The notes under the pieces were generated by a model. That model did no database searches and was not told the DNA's origin. It saw nothing but the letters and a program-made list of their open reading frames with translations. Source: Gemmatales bacterium (GTDB lineage Bacteria > Planctomycetota > Planctomycetia > Gemmatales > Gemmataceae). From it: a DNA stretch of 64,000 nucleotides. Shown here piece by piece: positions 57,186-64,000 of this stretch; within the stretch, counting starts at the first letter, position 1, and each line of letters starts with the position of its first letter. The position numbers were made by a program, and so were the translations under genes. The stretch lies in NCBI GenBank assembly GCA_026004675.1, contig BPJP01000011.1, positions 1 to 64,000 of the forward strand, in the 5' to 3' direction.

Positions 57186-58402
57186 AGCGCTACCGCGTCA
57201 AAGCCCATTTGGAGTCGCCAGTGGTGGTCCGTCGCGAACGCCAGTCCCAGCGTTCCGAAGGAGTACAGTTCATTGCCGGCACGCTCCTGCGCGGGGCTTT
57301 GGCCCAGGCTTACCTGCAATATTACGGTCATGCGGACGCGACCTTTCGCCAATTGTTTCTTGACGAGGAAGTGTGCCGCTTCGGTCCGCTCGACCCGGCA
57401 GACCGCGTCTTTCCCCTCACGGCCAATTCGTGCAAGCGCGTCCCAGGCTTCAGCGAAGATGGCAAACACGGGATAACCGATTTGTTAACGGTATCGCTAA
57501 AGAAGCGCTTAAGCCAACGAACAGTGGCGCAACAGCGTTGTCGTAATTGTGGCCAAGAGTTGAAGTCTCATAGTGGCTTCTGGCATTTGAAAGCGAACAG
57601 CACGCCGACCGAGCCGAAGCGACGCTGGCGACGATCTATGGCGGCACACGTCGGTATTGACCGGCCTACACAGACAGCGGCGGAATCGATCTTTTTCACT
57701 CTGCCAGCCCTGGAGCCTGAGCCGACCACGGACGGCGAGGCATCGCTGCACGGCTGGGTCGATGCTGAACAGGATGCGCTGCAGGCGTTGAAGCAGCTAC
57801 TTTCGCAGGAAGACCACATTCTGCGCATTGGCCATGCCCGCACTCGAGGCTATGGGCGAGTCCGGGTCACGATTGGCGAGGAGGTTCCGCTGGCACCGGT
57901 GGATTTCAGCGGCTGGAGCAAAGGTATCCTCTCTCGAACTGCTCCCGAATTATCCCCCGACCGCTATTTCCTCTTCACCGTGTCGTTGCCGACCGGCGCC
58001 GTCTTGGTAGATGATCTCCTGCGGTACACACTCGATCCAGCGGGCATGGTGCCTTGGCTTCCTCCGTTACCACCCCCTGTTGCTGACACCCGTACCTTCG
58101 ACACACCGGGGAAAGAGTTCGAGGGTGGCCGATTGTGGTGCGTCACGGCGGTGGCACACCACGAACGGCTGCGGGGCTGGAACGCCGCCCACGGTCTGCC
58201 AAGGCAGGACGAGTGGCTGGTCACGCGGGGTTCGGTCTATGCCTATCTCTACGAGGGGAACTCGACCGGACAGGCTGCGCTTCACGAAAAGCTTCGCGAC
58301 CTGGAAGCTAACGGCATCGGCGCTCGCCGAAACGAGGGCTTTGGCCGGGTCGCGGTCTGCGATGATTTTCACCTTCGCTTTGCTCCGACGGAGGCAATAT
58401 GA
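57182..58402 (+). CDS. csx10: Csx10-like Cas5-group RAMP protein (type III-D)
   Basis: This 406-residue RAMP protein starts K-R-Y-R-V-K-A-H-L-E-S-P-V-V and has F-I-A-G-T-L-L-R-G-A-L-A-Q-A, the Csx10-style version of the P-G-S-x-L-K-G motif. It ends with the Gly-rich N-G-I-G-A-R-R-N-E-G-F-G-R-V, a Cas5/Csx10 hallmark. A C-R-N-C pair with nearby His (Q-R-C-R-N-C-G-Q-E-L-K-S-H) near residue 120 may hold zinc. Csx10 is the subtype-defining Cas5 equivalent of type III-D and would bind the crRNA 5' handle. It overlaps its neighbours by four bases on each side. Confidence 0.82.
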   Translation: MKRYRVKAHLESPVVVRRERQSQRSEGVQFIAGTLLRGALAQAYLQYYGHADATFRQLFLDEEVCRFGPLDPADRVFPLTANSCKRVPGFSEDGKHGITDLLTVSLKKRLSQRTVAQQRCRNCGQELKSHSGFWHLKANSTPTEPKRRWRRSMAAHVGIDRPTQTAAESIFFTLPALEPEPTTDGEASLHGWVDAEQDALQALKQLLSQEDHILRIGHARTRGYGRVRVTIGEEVPLAPVDFSGWSKGILSRTAPELSPDRYFLFTVSLPTGAVLVDDLLRYTLDPAGMVPWLPPLPPPVADTRTFDTPGKEFEGGRLWCVTAVAHHERLRGWNAAHGLPRQDEWLVTRGSVYAYLYEGNSTGQAALHEKLRDLEANGIGARRNEGFGRVAVCDDFHLRFAPTEAI

Positions 58403-58833
58403 TCACGGTGCTTACCCCAGAATTGCTGCGAGAAGCGGACAGCTTTCTCGACACAGATGAACAGCATCAGGCCGCGGAACAACTTGGCCAAGAATTGTTC
58501 ACCGCATTCGGCACCGACAAGGAAGGCCGGGTTAGCACCCAGGTGCGGAACCTGCAACAGATGGCCGTGTCAGCAACTCGCTTCGCAGACATCGAGGATT
58601 TCGTCAAGAACCAGATGGGCAAGAAAACCGGACAATCTCAGAAGTGGCGCCAGGTTGGCCACGAAATTTTGAGGCAACTCGAGAAGTTGCGGGAGAAAGC
58701 AAATCAACTGGCGACCGACGAAAAGCAACGGTTGTTGCTTCGCTTGCACCTGGCCCGCGGCTGGGTCCGCGCTGTGGTCGGCGCCTACCTGTACGCCAAG
58801 GCCCTCGAAGAAATGGAGAAGAGCAATGCTTGA
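58399..58833 (+). CDS. Cas11/Csm2-like small subunit
   Basis: This 144-residue, wholly helical protein carries S-T-Q-V-R-N-L-Q-Q-M-A-V at residues 46-57, resembling the '(T/S)SQIR.(F/L)' segment of Csm2. Size and position between the Cas5-type and Cas7-type genes fit the small subunit (Cas11) that lines the target-strand groove. The family assignment is by pattern only. It overlaps csx10 by four bases and the next gene by eight. Confidence 0.6.
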   Translation: MITVLTPELLREADSFLDTDEQHQAAEQLGQELFTAFGTDKEGRVSTQVRNLQQMAVSATRFADIEDFVKNQMGKKTGQSQKWRQVGHEILRQLEKLREKANQLATDEKQRLLLRLHLARGWVRAVVGAYLYAKALEEMEKSNA

Positions 58834-59377
58834 GACCGACATCGCGGCCGATACGGAGCTGGGGCGGCATGCGATTGATGCGGTGGAGAAGTTCGTGCAG
58901 GCTAACGCGGCCGAGTTCTACCAGCGCGAGGACGACTGGCTCATTGCCCGTTCCCAGATCTCCGGTTTGCGTCAAATCGCAGTTTACGAACCGACCAAAG
59001 TGGGAGAGTTCGCTCAACATCAACAAAAAAAGTCCGAGGACAAGTTGCAGCGCACCAGGAATGAGGAAAAGCGCCGCGAACTGGAGGCGGAAATCGAATT
59101 CTGGGAGTTGGTCAGGCGGCTTTGTGAAGGGAAGCCGCCGAAGTGCCCCTGGTCTCTCATCCAGGCGCGGGATCAGGCTCTGCCCGACGAACTGCGAGAG
59201 GAGAAGCAGCCTCCGGGAACCAAGCTGACGAAAGAGCAGCAGGCCGCGCGGAAGGAGAAACGTGAACGCCGAGAACGCTGGCAGCGACAGTGGGAACGTG
59301 AGCACTACGCCGCTTTCTTCCAGCGGTTCTGTAGTCACTACCTCTACGAGATGTCTAAGCGAACCAGAGGGGAATGA
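58826..59377 (+). CDS. Uncharacterised operon protein, possible second Cas11-like subunit
   Basis: No family is assigned with certainty. The 183-residue, highly charged helical protein has R-S-Q-I-S-G-L-R-Q-I-A-V at residues 42-53, which aligns with S-T-Q-V-R-N-L-Q-Q-M-A-V of the preceding gene. A C-terminal S-H-Y-L-Y (170-174) aligns with the earlier A-Y-L-Y. Between them lies an extra Lys/Glu/Arg-rich coiled-coil-like stretch (E-K-R-E-R-R-E-R-W-Q-R-Q-W). I infer a diverged duplicate of the small subunit. It overlaps both neighbours (8 and 4 bases), so it is certainly part of the operon. Confidence 0.5.
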   Translation: MLETDIAADTELGRHAIDAVEKFVQANAAEFYQREDDWLIARSQISGLRQIAVYEPTKVGEFAQHQQKKSEDKLQRTRNEEKRRELEAEIEFWELVRRLCEGKPPKCPWSLIQARDQALPDELREEKQPPGTKLTKEQQAARKEKRERRERWQRQWEREHYAAFFQRFCSHYLYEMSKRTRGE

Positions 59378-60234
59378 ATATGCCGTTGTCACCCATTGCT
59401 GAGCAACTGCGGTTGAAGTGCAAGTTGCAGGTTAGTGGCCGCATCGTCTTCGAGACAGCGTGGCGAATCGGCACCGGGAGGGAAGGGCAGAGCTCCGACC
59501 TGGGTGTGCTGCTCGACGCTGCCGGTCAGCCGATCCTGCCAGGCTCCTCGATCAAAGGCAAACTGCGCAACACCTGCGAGGCCCTGGCCTCTGCGCTGAA
59601 TCTCAGGGCGTGCCTGTTAAATGTTGAGGCCAGCGGCGTGAAATGCACCAGCGATGTGCGCTGGTACAGTGACAGCCGCTCGTCGTATCAAAAGGTCTTG
59701 CGGATTGGTGATGTCCAGGAGCAATTACACTGGATTGAACAGAATACCTGTGATGTTTGCAAGCTCTTTGGTTCCCCAGTGCAGGCGGCACGGCTACGGT
59801 GTAGCGACGGCACGCTCGACAATCCGTCGGCAGCGGCCGTGCGCGTGCGCGATGGCGTTGTCCTCGACCGCGACAGCCACACCGCCGTCGATGGGCTGAA
59901 GTACGACTATGAGACCGTCGCGGCCGGTACTGCCTTCCGGGTGTGTTTTGATCTTGACAACCCGGCGCCGAAAGACGAGGCCCTTTTCGGCGCCGCCCTG
60001 TTCGAGTGGGCCGCAGGCAGCAGTCTTGGTGGGTTCACCAGTCGCGGTCTTGGCCGGTTCCGTTTGGAAGACATTGAGATTCGTGGCGTAGACTTCGATA
60101 ACCCGAAGGAGAGGGTGCAATACCTCACCCGGCCGAAAGCGGAGGAGAAACTCAACGATCGGGGCGACTGGCAATTGTACTTCCAGAAGAAGATCGAGGA
60201 AGTCCTTAACGCCGTCTCGGCAGGAGGTCAATGA
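59374..60234 (+). CDS. Cas7-type RAMP protein (Csm3-like), second of the operon
   Basis: This 286-residue protein has W-R-I-G-T-G-R-E-G-Q-S-S-D-L-G and L-P-G-S-S-I-K-G-K-L-R-N-T-C-E, the strongest P-G-S-S-x-K-G match in the set. It also has C-D-V-C-K-L-F-G-S, the CxxCxLFG pattern, and D-R-D-S-H-T-A-V-D-G-L-K in the position of the Csm3 thumb. The C-terminal G-G-F-T-S-R-G-L-G-R-F-R-L is the RAMP Gly-rich loop. The S-S-D Asp is a candidate RNA-cleaving residue. An in-frame ATG two codons later is an alternative start. Confidence 0.85.
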   Translation: MNMPLSPIAEQLRLKCKLQVSGRIVFETAWRIGTGREGQSSDLGVLLDAAGQPILPGSSIKGKLRNTCEALASALNLRACLLNVEASGVKCTSDVRWYSDSRSSYQKVLRIGDVQEQLHWIEQNTCDVCKLFGSPVQAARLRCSDGTLDNPSAAAVRVRDGVVLDRDSHTAVDGLKYDYETVAAGTAFRVCFDLDNPAPKDEALFGAALFEWAAGSSLGGFTSRGLGRFRLEDIEIRGVDFDNPKERVQYLTRPKAEEKLNDRGDWQLYFQKKIEEVLNAVSAGGQ

Positions 60235-61181
60235 TGTTACGCAAATGGCTCTGTCAAGCCGACGTGACCGTGCGGCTGCACCCGATTGATCCGATCCTGA
60301 TCAAGAGCGGCTATGCCACGCTTGATGGCCCCGACATGGTGCCAGTGAGTACCCTGCGCGATGGCAAGAAGACCTATTTCTTTCCCGGCTCTTCCTTGAA
60401 AGGAGTGCTGCGGAGCCACTTCGAGCGGATCGCCCGCACTCTGCGGCCAGGGAGCGTTTGCCTGCCGTACTATGACCCGAAAAGGGAAGACAAGTTTGAA
60501 ATCCCCGTTCCCGAGGAGCAGGAGAGTTATGGCTGCGGCTTCCGCAAACCCAGCGATGGGAGGAAGGATTCGTCCGCCACGGCCTACCACGAGTCGTGTG
60601 CAGCCTGTCGGCTGTTCGGCTCCTTACGGTTTGCCGGACGGTTCAGCATCGGCGATGCCTACCCGCTGCCGGGTCAGGAACCGAAGGCCGGGCAACGCAA
60701 TGGTGTCGGTATCGACCGTTTCACGGGCGGCACGGTCCACGGTGTCCTGTTTGACCTCATGGTGGTCGAGGGTGGCGTTTTCGAGACTGCCATCCGTGTT
60801 ATCAATTTTGAACTATGGCAACTGGCGGCCGTGAACTTCTTGCTTCACGACCTGCGCGACGAAATAATCGCGCTTGGCTCGGGCCGTAGCCGGGGACTGG
60901 GAAGGGTCAAGGGCGAGGTGGAACGTTACGTCCTCAGCTACATCCGCCCGCAGACCCACGTGGTCGGATTAACCGAACTGGCCACGGAACAAGAGCAACA
61001 ACACTACCGTCTGCACCAATGGCAGCCACCTCAGCCGATAAGTCTAACCAACGGCCAAACCCGCGGCTTAAGACATGAATACGACTTGACGACGAACTGG
61101 ATGGACTCGCTTCGGCCCTTGGACGCGAGTGTGGAAGCGTTCTTGCAATGGCACCTGCCCCTGGGCGCTCCAAACCGGTGA
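60231..61181 (+). CDS. Cas7-type RAMP protein, third of the operon
   Basis: This 316-residue protein has F-F-P-G-S-S-L-K-G-V-L-R-S-H-F-E, the C-A-A-C-R-L-F-G-S pattern, G-V-G-I-D-R-F-T-G-G-T-V-H-G and the Gly-rich G-S-G-R-S-R-G-L-G-R-V-K-G. It therefore has a full set of Csm3/Csx7-like motifs. An Asp is retained before the P-G-S-S loop (L-D-G-P-D). Compared with the previous Cas7 it has a longer Gln-rich C-terminal tail. It overlaps the preceding gene by four bases (ATGA). Confidence 0.85.
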   Translation: MMLRKWLCQADVTVRLHPIDPILIKSGYATLDGPDMVPVSTLRDGKKTYFFPGSSLKGVLRSHFERIARTLRPGSVCLPYYDPKREDKFEIPVPEEQESYGCGFRKPSDGRKDSSATAYHESCAACRLFGSLRFAGRFSIGDAYPLPGQEPKAGQRNGVGIDRFTGGTVHGVLFDLMVVEGGVFETAIRVINFELWQLAAVNFLLHDLRDEIIALGSGRSRGLGRVKGEVERYVLSYIRPQTHVVGLTELATEQEQQHYRLHQWQPPQPISLTNGQTRGLRHEYDLTTNWMDSLRPLDASVEAFLQWHLPLGAPNR

Positions 61182-61188
61182 TTCTGCC

Positions 61189-61779
61189 ATGACCGTGCTA
61201 AGAGCTGCTGACATGACGCCGTCCGATCTCGAACGGCTGCTGCAGGAACTGAATTTGCCCGCGGATGAGAAAGTCCGCTGCTGGCTGGACGGCCCCGATG
61301 GGTGGGCTTTAGACTACTGGTCTGGCCTCGACGGAGTGGTTCGCTGGAACGGGGCTGGCCACGATCCCCGCGACCAGACCGTAAAGAACTTGTTCTCTCG
61401 TATCACACAGGGACGTATCTTCTCCCCTTCCGGCGAGCTGAAATGGCGAGTGCTGCCGGCGTTGGGCGAATTTCGTTGCCGGGTCGTGTTCCTCGGCAAC
61501 TGGGCGTTCCCTTCCCTGGAATCGCTGCCTCTGCGGAAGGAACTGGCCGCCCTGTCCCGCCACGAGGCGACTTACCCGCTATGGGGCCAGCAAACGAAGG
61601 ATACGCCTGGTGAGTGGATCGAGTTACGCATCCCCCACCGCCTTCGCTACCCCGTGCACGCCGAGGCACCTGTTCAAGGTCGGGTGATCGCCAAGGTGAG
61701 AGTTGAAATCTGGAAAGACAGTCGCAGCGAACCGCAGTTCATCCGGCTCTGCGACCTGACCGCCGATTGGGAGGAATAG
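61189..61779 (+). CDS. Csx19-like (TIGR03984/all1473 group) type III-D protein
   Basis: This 196-residue protein starts at ATG 61189, seven bases after the previous stop. The segment G-R-I-F-S-P-S-G-E-L-K-W-R-V followed by F-R-C-R-V-V-F-L-G resembles the 'R(L/I)F...GEL..WR....F..R' core of Csx19. Csx19 is a frequent type III-D companion and has been reported in III-D complexes, though its exact role is unsettled. The assignment is by pattern and context, not by search. Confidence 0.6.
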   Translation: MTVLRAADMTPSDLERLLQELNLPADEKVRCWLDGPDGWALDYWSGLDGVVRWNGAGHDPRDQTVKNLFSRITQGRIFSPSGELKWRVLPALGEFRCRVVFLGNWAFPSLESLPLRKELAALSRHEATYPLWGQQTKDTPGEWIELRIPHRLRYPVHAEAPVQGRVIAKVRVEIWKDSRSEPQFIRLCDLTADWEE

Positions 61780-61781
61780 TC

Positions 61782-62864
61782 ATGCCACAGGATGAGAATT
61801 TCTGGAACCCGTACCGCTGGGTGCCTGTGAGCAAAGATAAGGTGGCCCGAGAAAGGCCGGCATACCGTCACCAATGGCAGGGACTGTCAGGCCGACTGGC
61901 ATGTACTCTGGAGGCGTTGACGCCGATTCTGATCGGCAGCAGCAGAGGCGACGGCCGGTTCATCCGCAACTCGAAGGGGCAACCGTTCATTCCCAGCACG
62001 TCTCTGAAGGGTCTGATCCGCTCTCTGGCCGAGTTGGTCGGCAACGCCTGCATCCCTTTTCCGAATGGAAACGCCGACGAGAACCATAAGCTGTCCAAAG
62101 CCTCAGAAGGCAACGGGGTGAATTGGAAGTTGGACATCGCTGCGCGGATGTTCGGCTACCTTGACCAGGGGCGGGTGTTCGCCGGCCTTGTGCGCTTCTC
62201 GGATGGCGAACTGCAGGGAAAGGTAAAGGAGATCGGGCCATTCAAGGTCGTGGTGGGCCAGCCACAACCGGAGCGGCATAGACCCTTCTACCTGGACGAC
62301 GCGCAGAGGAAGTTCTATCACCACCAGCCTGAAGCGACCGGCTTGGTCCAGGGAACTACTCAGACCAGGACAGTCCAGCCGCTGCCGCCTGGAGTCCAGT
62401 TCACCTTTGCCGTCGATTTCGAGAACCTGCGAGAAGACGAGCTGGCCCTGTTGCTCTACTGCCTGGAGCTCGAAGACAACGTCACGGTGACGTTGAGCAA
62501 GGAGGCTCTTGGGCCAGATGCCCGTGAGTCTGTGAAGCTTACCGGACCTTTGCGGCATAAGCTCGGCGGCTGCAAGCCGCAGGGGGGCGGCAGTGTCAAG
62601 ATCCGTATCGACAAGATGACTCTGTACGCCATGTCAGAACGCTATCGCGGCCAGGCGCCGACACATCGTGAGTGGGAGGGGGAGGCGTTGCGTACCGAGG
62701 TGGAAAGGCGCATCAAGCCGATCGTCGCTCGTCAAGACGAAACCATGCGTCATTTGCGGGCTATGCTCATTTATTGCAAGGACGACCCGCGCAGGCCGAT
62801 CCACTATCCGACCTATGATTGGTTCCGACATGACACGGGAAAGCGTTTGAAACCGACATTGTGA
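61782..62864 (+). CDS. TIGR03986-like RAMP protein closing the CRISPR operon
   Basis: This 360-residue protein opens F-W-N-P-Y-R-W-V-P-V, matching the 'F.NPYNFVPL' start of TIGR03986 RAMP proteins. It then shows I-L-I-G-S-S-R-G-D-G and F-I-P-S-T-S-L-K-G-L-I-R-S, in which P-G-S becomes P-S-T-S. Two halves separated by a variable middle suggest a longer Cas7/Csm5-like unit, which would cap the 3' end of the crRNA-bound filament. It is the last gene; its stop is followed by a ~210-base gap. Confidence 0.65.
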   Translation: MPQDENFWNPYRWVPVSKDKVARERPAYRHQWQGLSGRLACTLEALTPILIGSSRGDGRFIRNSKGQPFIPSTSLKGLIRSLAELVGNACIPFPNGNADENHKLSKASEGNGVNWKLDIAARMFGYLDQGRVFAGLVRFSDGELQGKVKEIGPFKVVVGQPQPERHRPFYLDDAQRKFYHHQPEATGLVQGTTQTRTVQPLPPGVQFTFAVDFENLREDELALLLYCLELEDNVTVTLSKEALGPDARESVKLTGPLRHKLGGCKPQGGGSVKIRIDKMTLYAMSERYRGQAPTHREWEGEALRTEVERRIKPIVARQDETMRHLRAMLIYCKDDPRRPIHYPTYDWFRHDTGKRLKPTL

Positions 62865-63074
62865 ATTCGATTTCGGGAATAGCCAGACGAGAACTTGTTT
62901 TCTCATCGAGTTTCGGTCCGAATGGTGTGAATGTCGCAGCCAACCGCTTCGTGATCACCTAAACCGACTTCGGTTTGTTCGGCATCTTCGATCTTGATGT
63001 CGTCGCACTGGTCTTTCTTTCCTCGAGCCGGCTATGATGGAAATGTCTGTGAACTCGATTTATGGAAGGACTTT

Positions 63075-63908
63075 ATGCCTCAGCCGCGTATCTTGATGTG
63101 TCCGCCGGAATACTATGGCATCGAATACGAGATTAATCCATGGATGAGCCGTTCGCGAAACAGTGATCGCGAGCGTGCCAGGCGGCAGTGGCAAAGCTTG
63201 CACGACACGCTGGTCGAACTCGGCGTGGTAGTCGAGAAAATGGAGCCGGTTCCTGGTTTACCCGATCTTGTCTTTACCGCCAACGCCGGTCTGATTTTTC
63301 ACGATCGCTGCTTTTTGTCCCGGTTTCGCTACGAAGTCCGGGCGCGTGAGACACCCTATTTCGAAGCCTGGTTCCGCGACCATGGTTTCCAGGTCGAGCA
63401 TCTTCCCGAAGGCTACTATTTCGAAGGTGCCGGGGATGCTCTTTTCTGCGGTGCGACCTTGTTCGCCGGTTATCGCATTCGGAGTGATGTTCGGGGACAC
63501 CAATACTTGGGAGACAAGATTGGTTGTCAGGTTATTCCGCTCGAGCTGGTCGATCCAAGGTTCTACCACCTTGATACCTGTTTTTGCCCGCTGGCGCCAG
63601 GGGAAGCGATCTGGTATCCGCCCGCCTTCGACACCTACGGTCAAAAGGCGATCCAGGCTCATATCCAAAGGTTGTTCGAAGTCGACGAGAATGACGCAGT
63701 CCGTTTCGGTTGCAATGCTGTCGTGGTGGGCAGGACGGTGGTCGTCAATGCCGGTTGCAATCGGCTTTGCGAGACTTTGCAACGGTCGGGTTATCAGACC
63801 CGCATGGTCGAATTGAACGAGTTTCTAAAAGCTGGCGGAAGTGCCAAGTGCTTGACTTTGCGATTGGATGGAGAAGACGCTGCCGCCTGGAGGAGCAGCT
63901 GCCAATAA
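63075..63908 (+). CDS. Arginine deiminase/DDAH-superfamily amidinohydrolase
   Basis: The ATG at 63075 follows AAGGA and gives 277 residues. The fold is the pentein superfamily: L-P-D-L-V-F-T-A-N-A-G early, F-E-G-A-G-D-A-L mid-way, Y-H-L-D-T-C-F-C-P-L containing the catalytic His/Asp, and the nucleophilic Cys in G-G-S-A-K-C-L-T-L-R near the C-terminus. Members include dimethylarginine dimethylaminohydrolase and amidinotransferase-like proteins; the exact substrate is uncertain. It is independent of the CRISPR operon upstream. Confidence 0.85.
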   Translation: MPQPRILMCPPEYYGIEYEINPWMSRSRNSDRERARRQWQSLHDTLVELGVVVEKMEPVPGLPDLVFTANAGLIFHDRCFLSRFRYEVRARETPYFEAWFRDHGFQVEHLPEGYYFEGAGDALFCGATLFAGYRIRSDVRGHQYLGDKIGCQVIPLELVDPRFYHLDTCFCPLAPGEAIWYPPAFDTYGQKAIQAHIQRLFEVDENDAVRFGCNAVVVGRTVVVNAGCNRLCETLQRSGYQTRMVELNEFLKAGGSAKCLTLRLDGEDAAAWRSSCQ

Positions 63909-63921
63909 ACAGCAGACCGTT

Positions 63922-63999
63922 TCAGTTGAGGACAAAGCGGCCAACGACCAATCCAGCCGTGAAAGCTAGTGCCAGACAGATTACAAAGACAACGGCAAG
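63922..63999 (-). CDS. C-terminal fragment of a membrane protein (5' end outside window)
   Basis: Reading inward from the right edge on the minus strand gives 25 residues ending in a TGA at 63922-63924. They form one uninterrupted hydrophobic helix (V-V-F-V-I-C-L-A-L-A-F-T-A-G-L-V-V-G-R). This is a plausible C-terminal transmembrane anchor. Too little is present to name it. Confidence 0.4.
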   Translation of the reverse strand, partial: LAVVFVICLALAFTAGLVVGRFVLN

Positions 64000-64000
64000 C

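Overview
The window looks like a chromosomal segment of a planctomycete, plausibly from the Gemmata group. I base this on gene content alone: two PSCyt1/DUF1549/DUF1553 proteins, a PSCyt1-WD40 fusion, a DUF1501 protein, a short DUF1559-like prepilin, a TIGR03000 protein, a BBP7-type beta-barrel, a TIGR00266/AIM24 cluster and an isolated methanofuran-type MfnB. Genes are densely packed on both strands with moderately high GC. I found no tRNA, rRNA, insertion sequence, prophage or CRISPR array.

Layout. 1-10 kb is mostly housekeeping: the end of a methyltransferase, rpsO-pnp, a UvrD/PcrA helicase, a PQQ-propeller lipoprotein, a prepilin, purE, a HIT protein, a YdjY lipoprotein and metF. 10.4-14.4 kb is a polysaccharide cassette: a double-domain glycosyltransferase, an Ig-like/coiled-coil protein and an NAD-sugar epimerase. 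14.5-26 kb holds planctomycete cytochrome-type surface genes, a putative M48 peptidase plus triple AIM24 operon, and mfnB. 26-40.8 kb is metabolic: an MFS-PlsC fusion, a CrtI-like oxidase, a cysteine dioxygenase-sulfite oxidase fusion, a phosphofructokinase with pyrophosphate-type signatures, a DUF3500 protein, an aldehyde dehydrogenase plus class III aminotransferase pair, and a CbiM-like permease. 41.1-41.5 kb is a striking array of eight 54-55 bp tandem units, each containing a terminator-like hairpin. 41.7-53.7 kb carries a PSCyt1-WD40 protein, fabF, two McsA paralogues with McsB, VanZ, BBP7 and hisD.

54.8-62.9 kb is the accessory highlight: a nine-gene, translationally coupled type III-D-like CRISPR effector operon. 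It runs Cas10 without an HD domain, Csm3-like Cas7, Csx10, a Cas11-like small subunit, a second small protein that appears to be a Cas11 paralogue, two further Cas7 proteins, Csx19-like, and a TIGR03986-like RAMP. There is no array, Cas6, Cas1/Cas2 or recognisable ancillary effector in the window, so guides and any effector must come from elsewhere. An arginine-deiminase-superfamily gene and the end of a small membrane protein follow.

Sequence quality. Five genes (pnp, the helicase, the glycosyltransferase, one PSCyt1 gene and cas10) are interrupted by about ten frameshifts. Every one is explained by a single extra base, and most lie in a homopolymer run. I read these as probable sequencing or assembly errors, so these genes are annotated full length rather than as pseudogenes.
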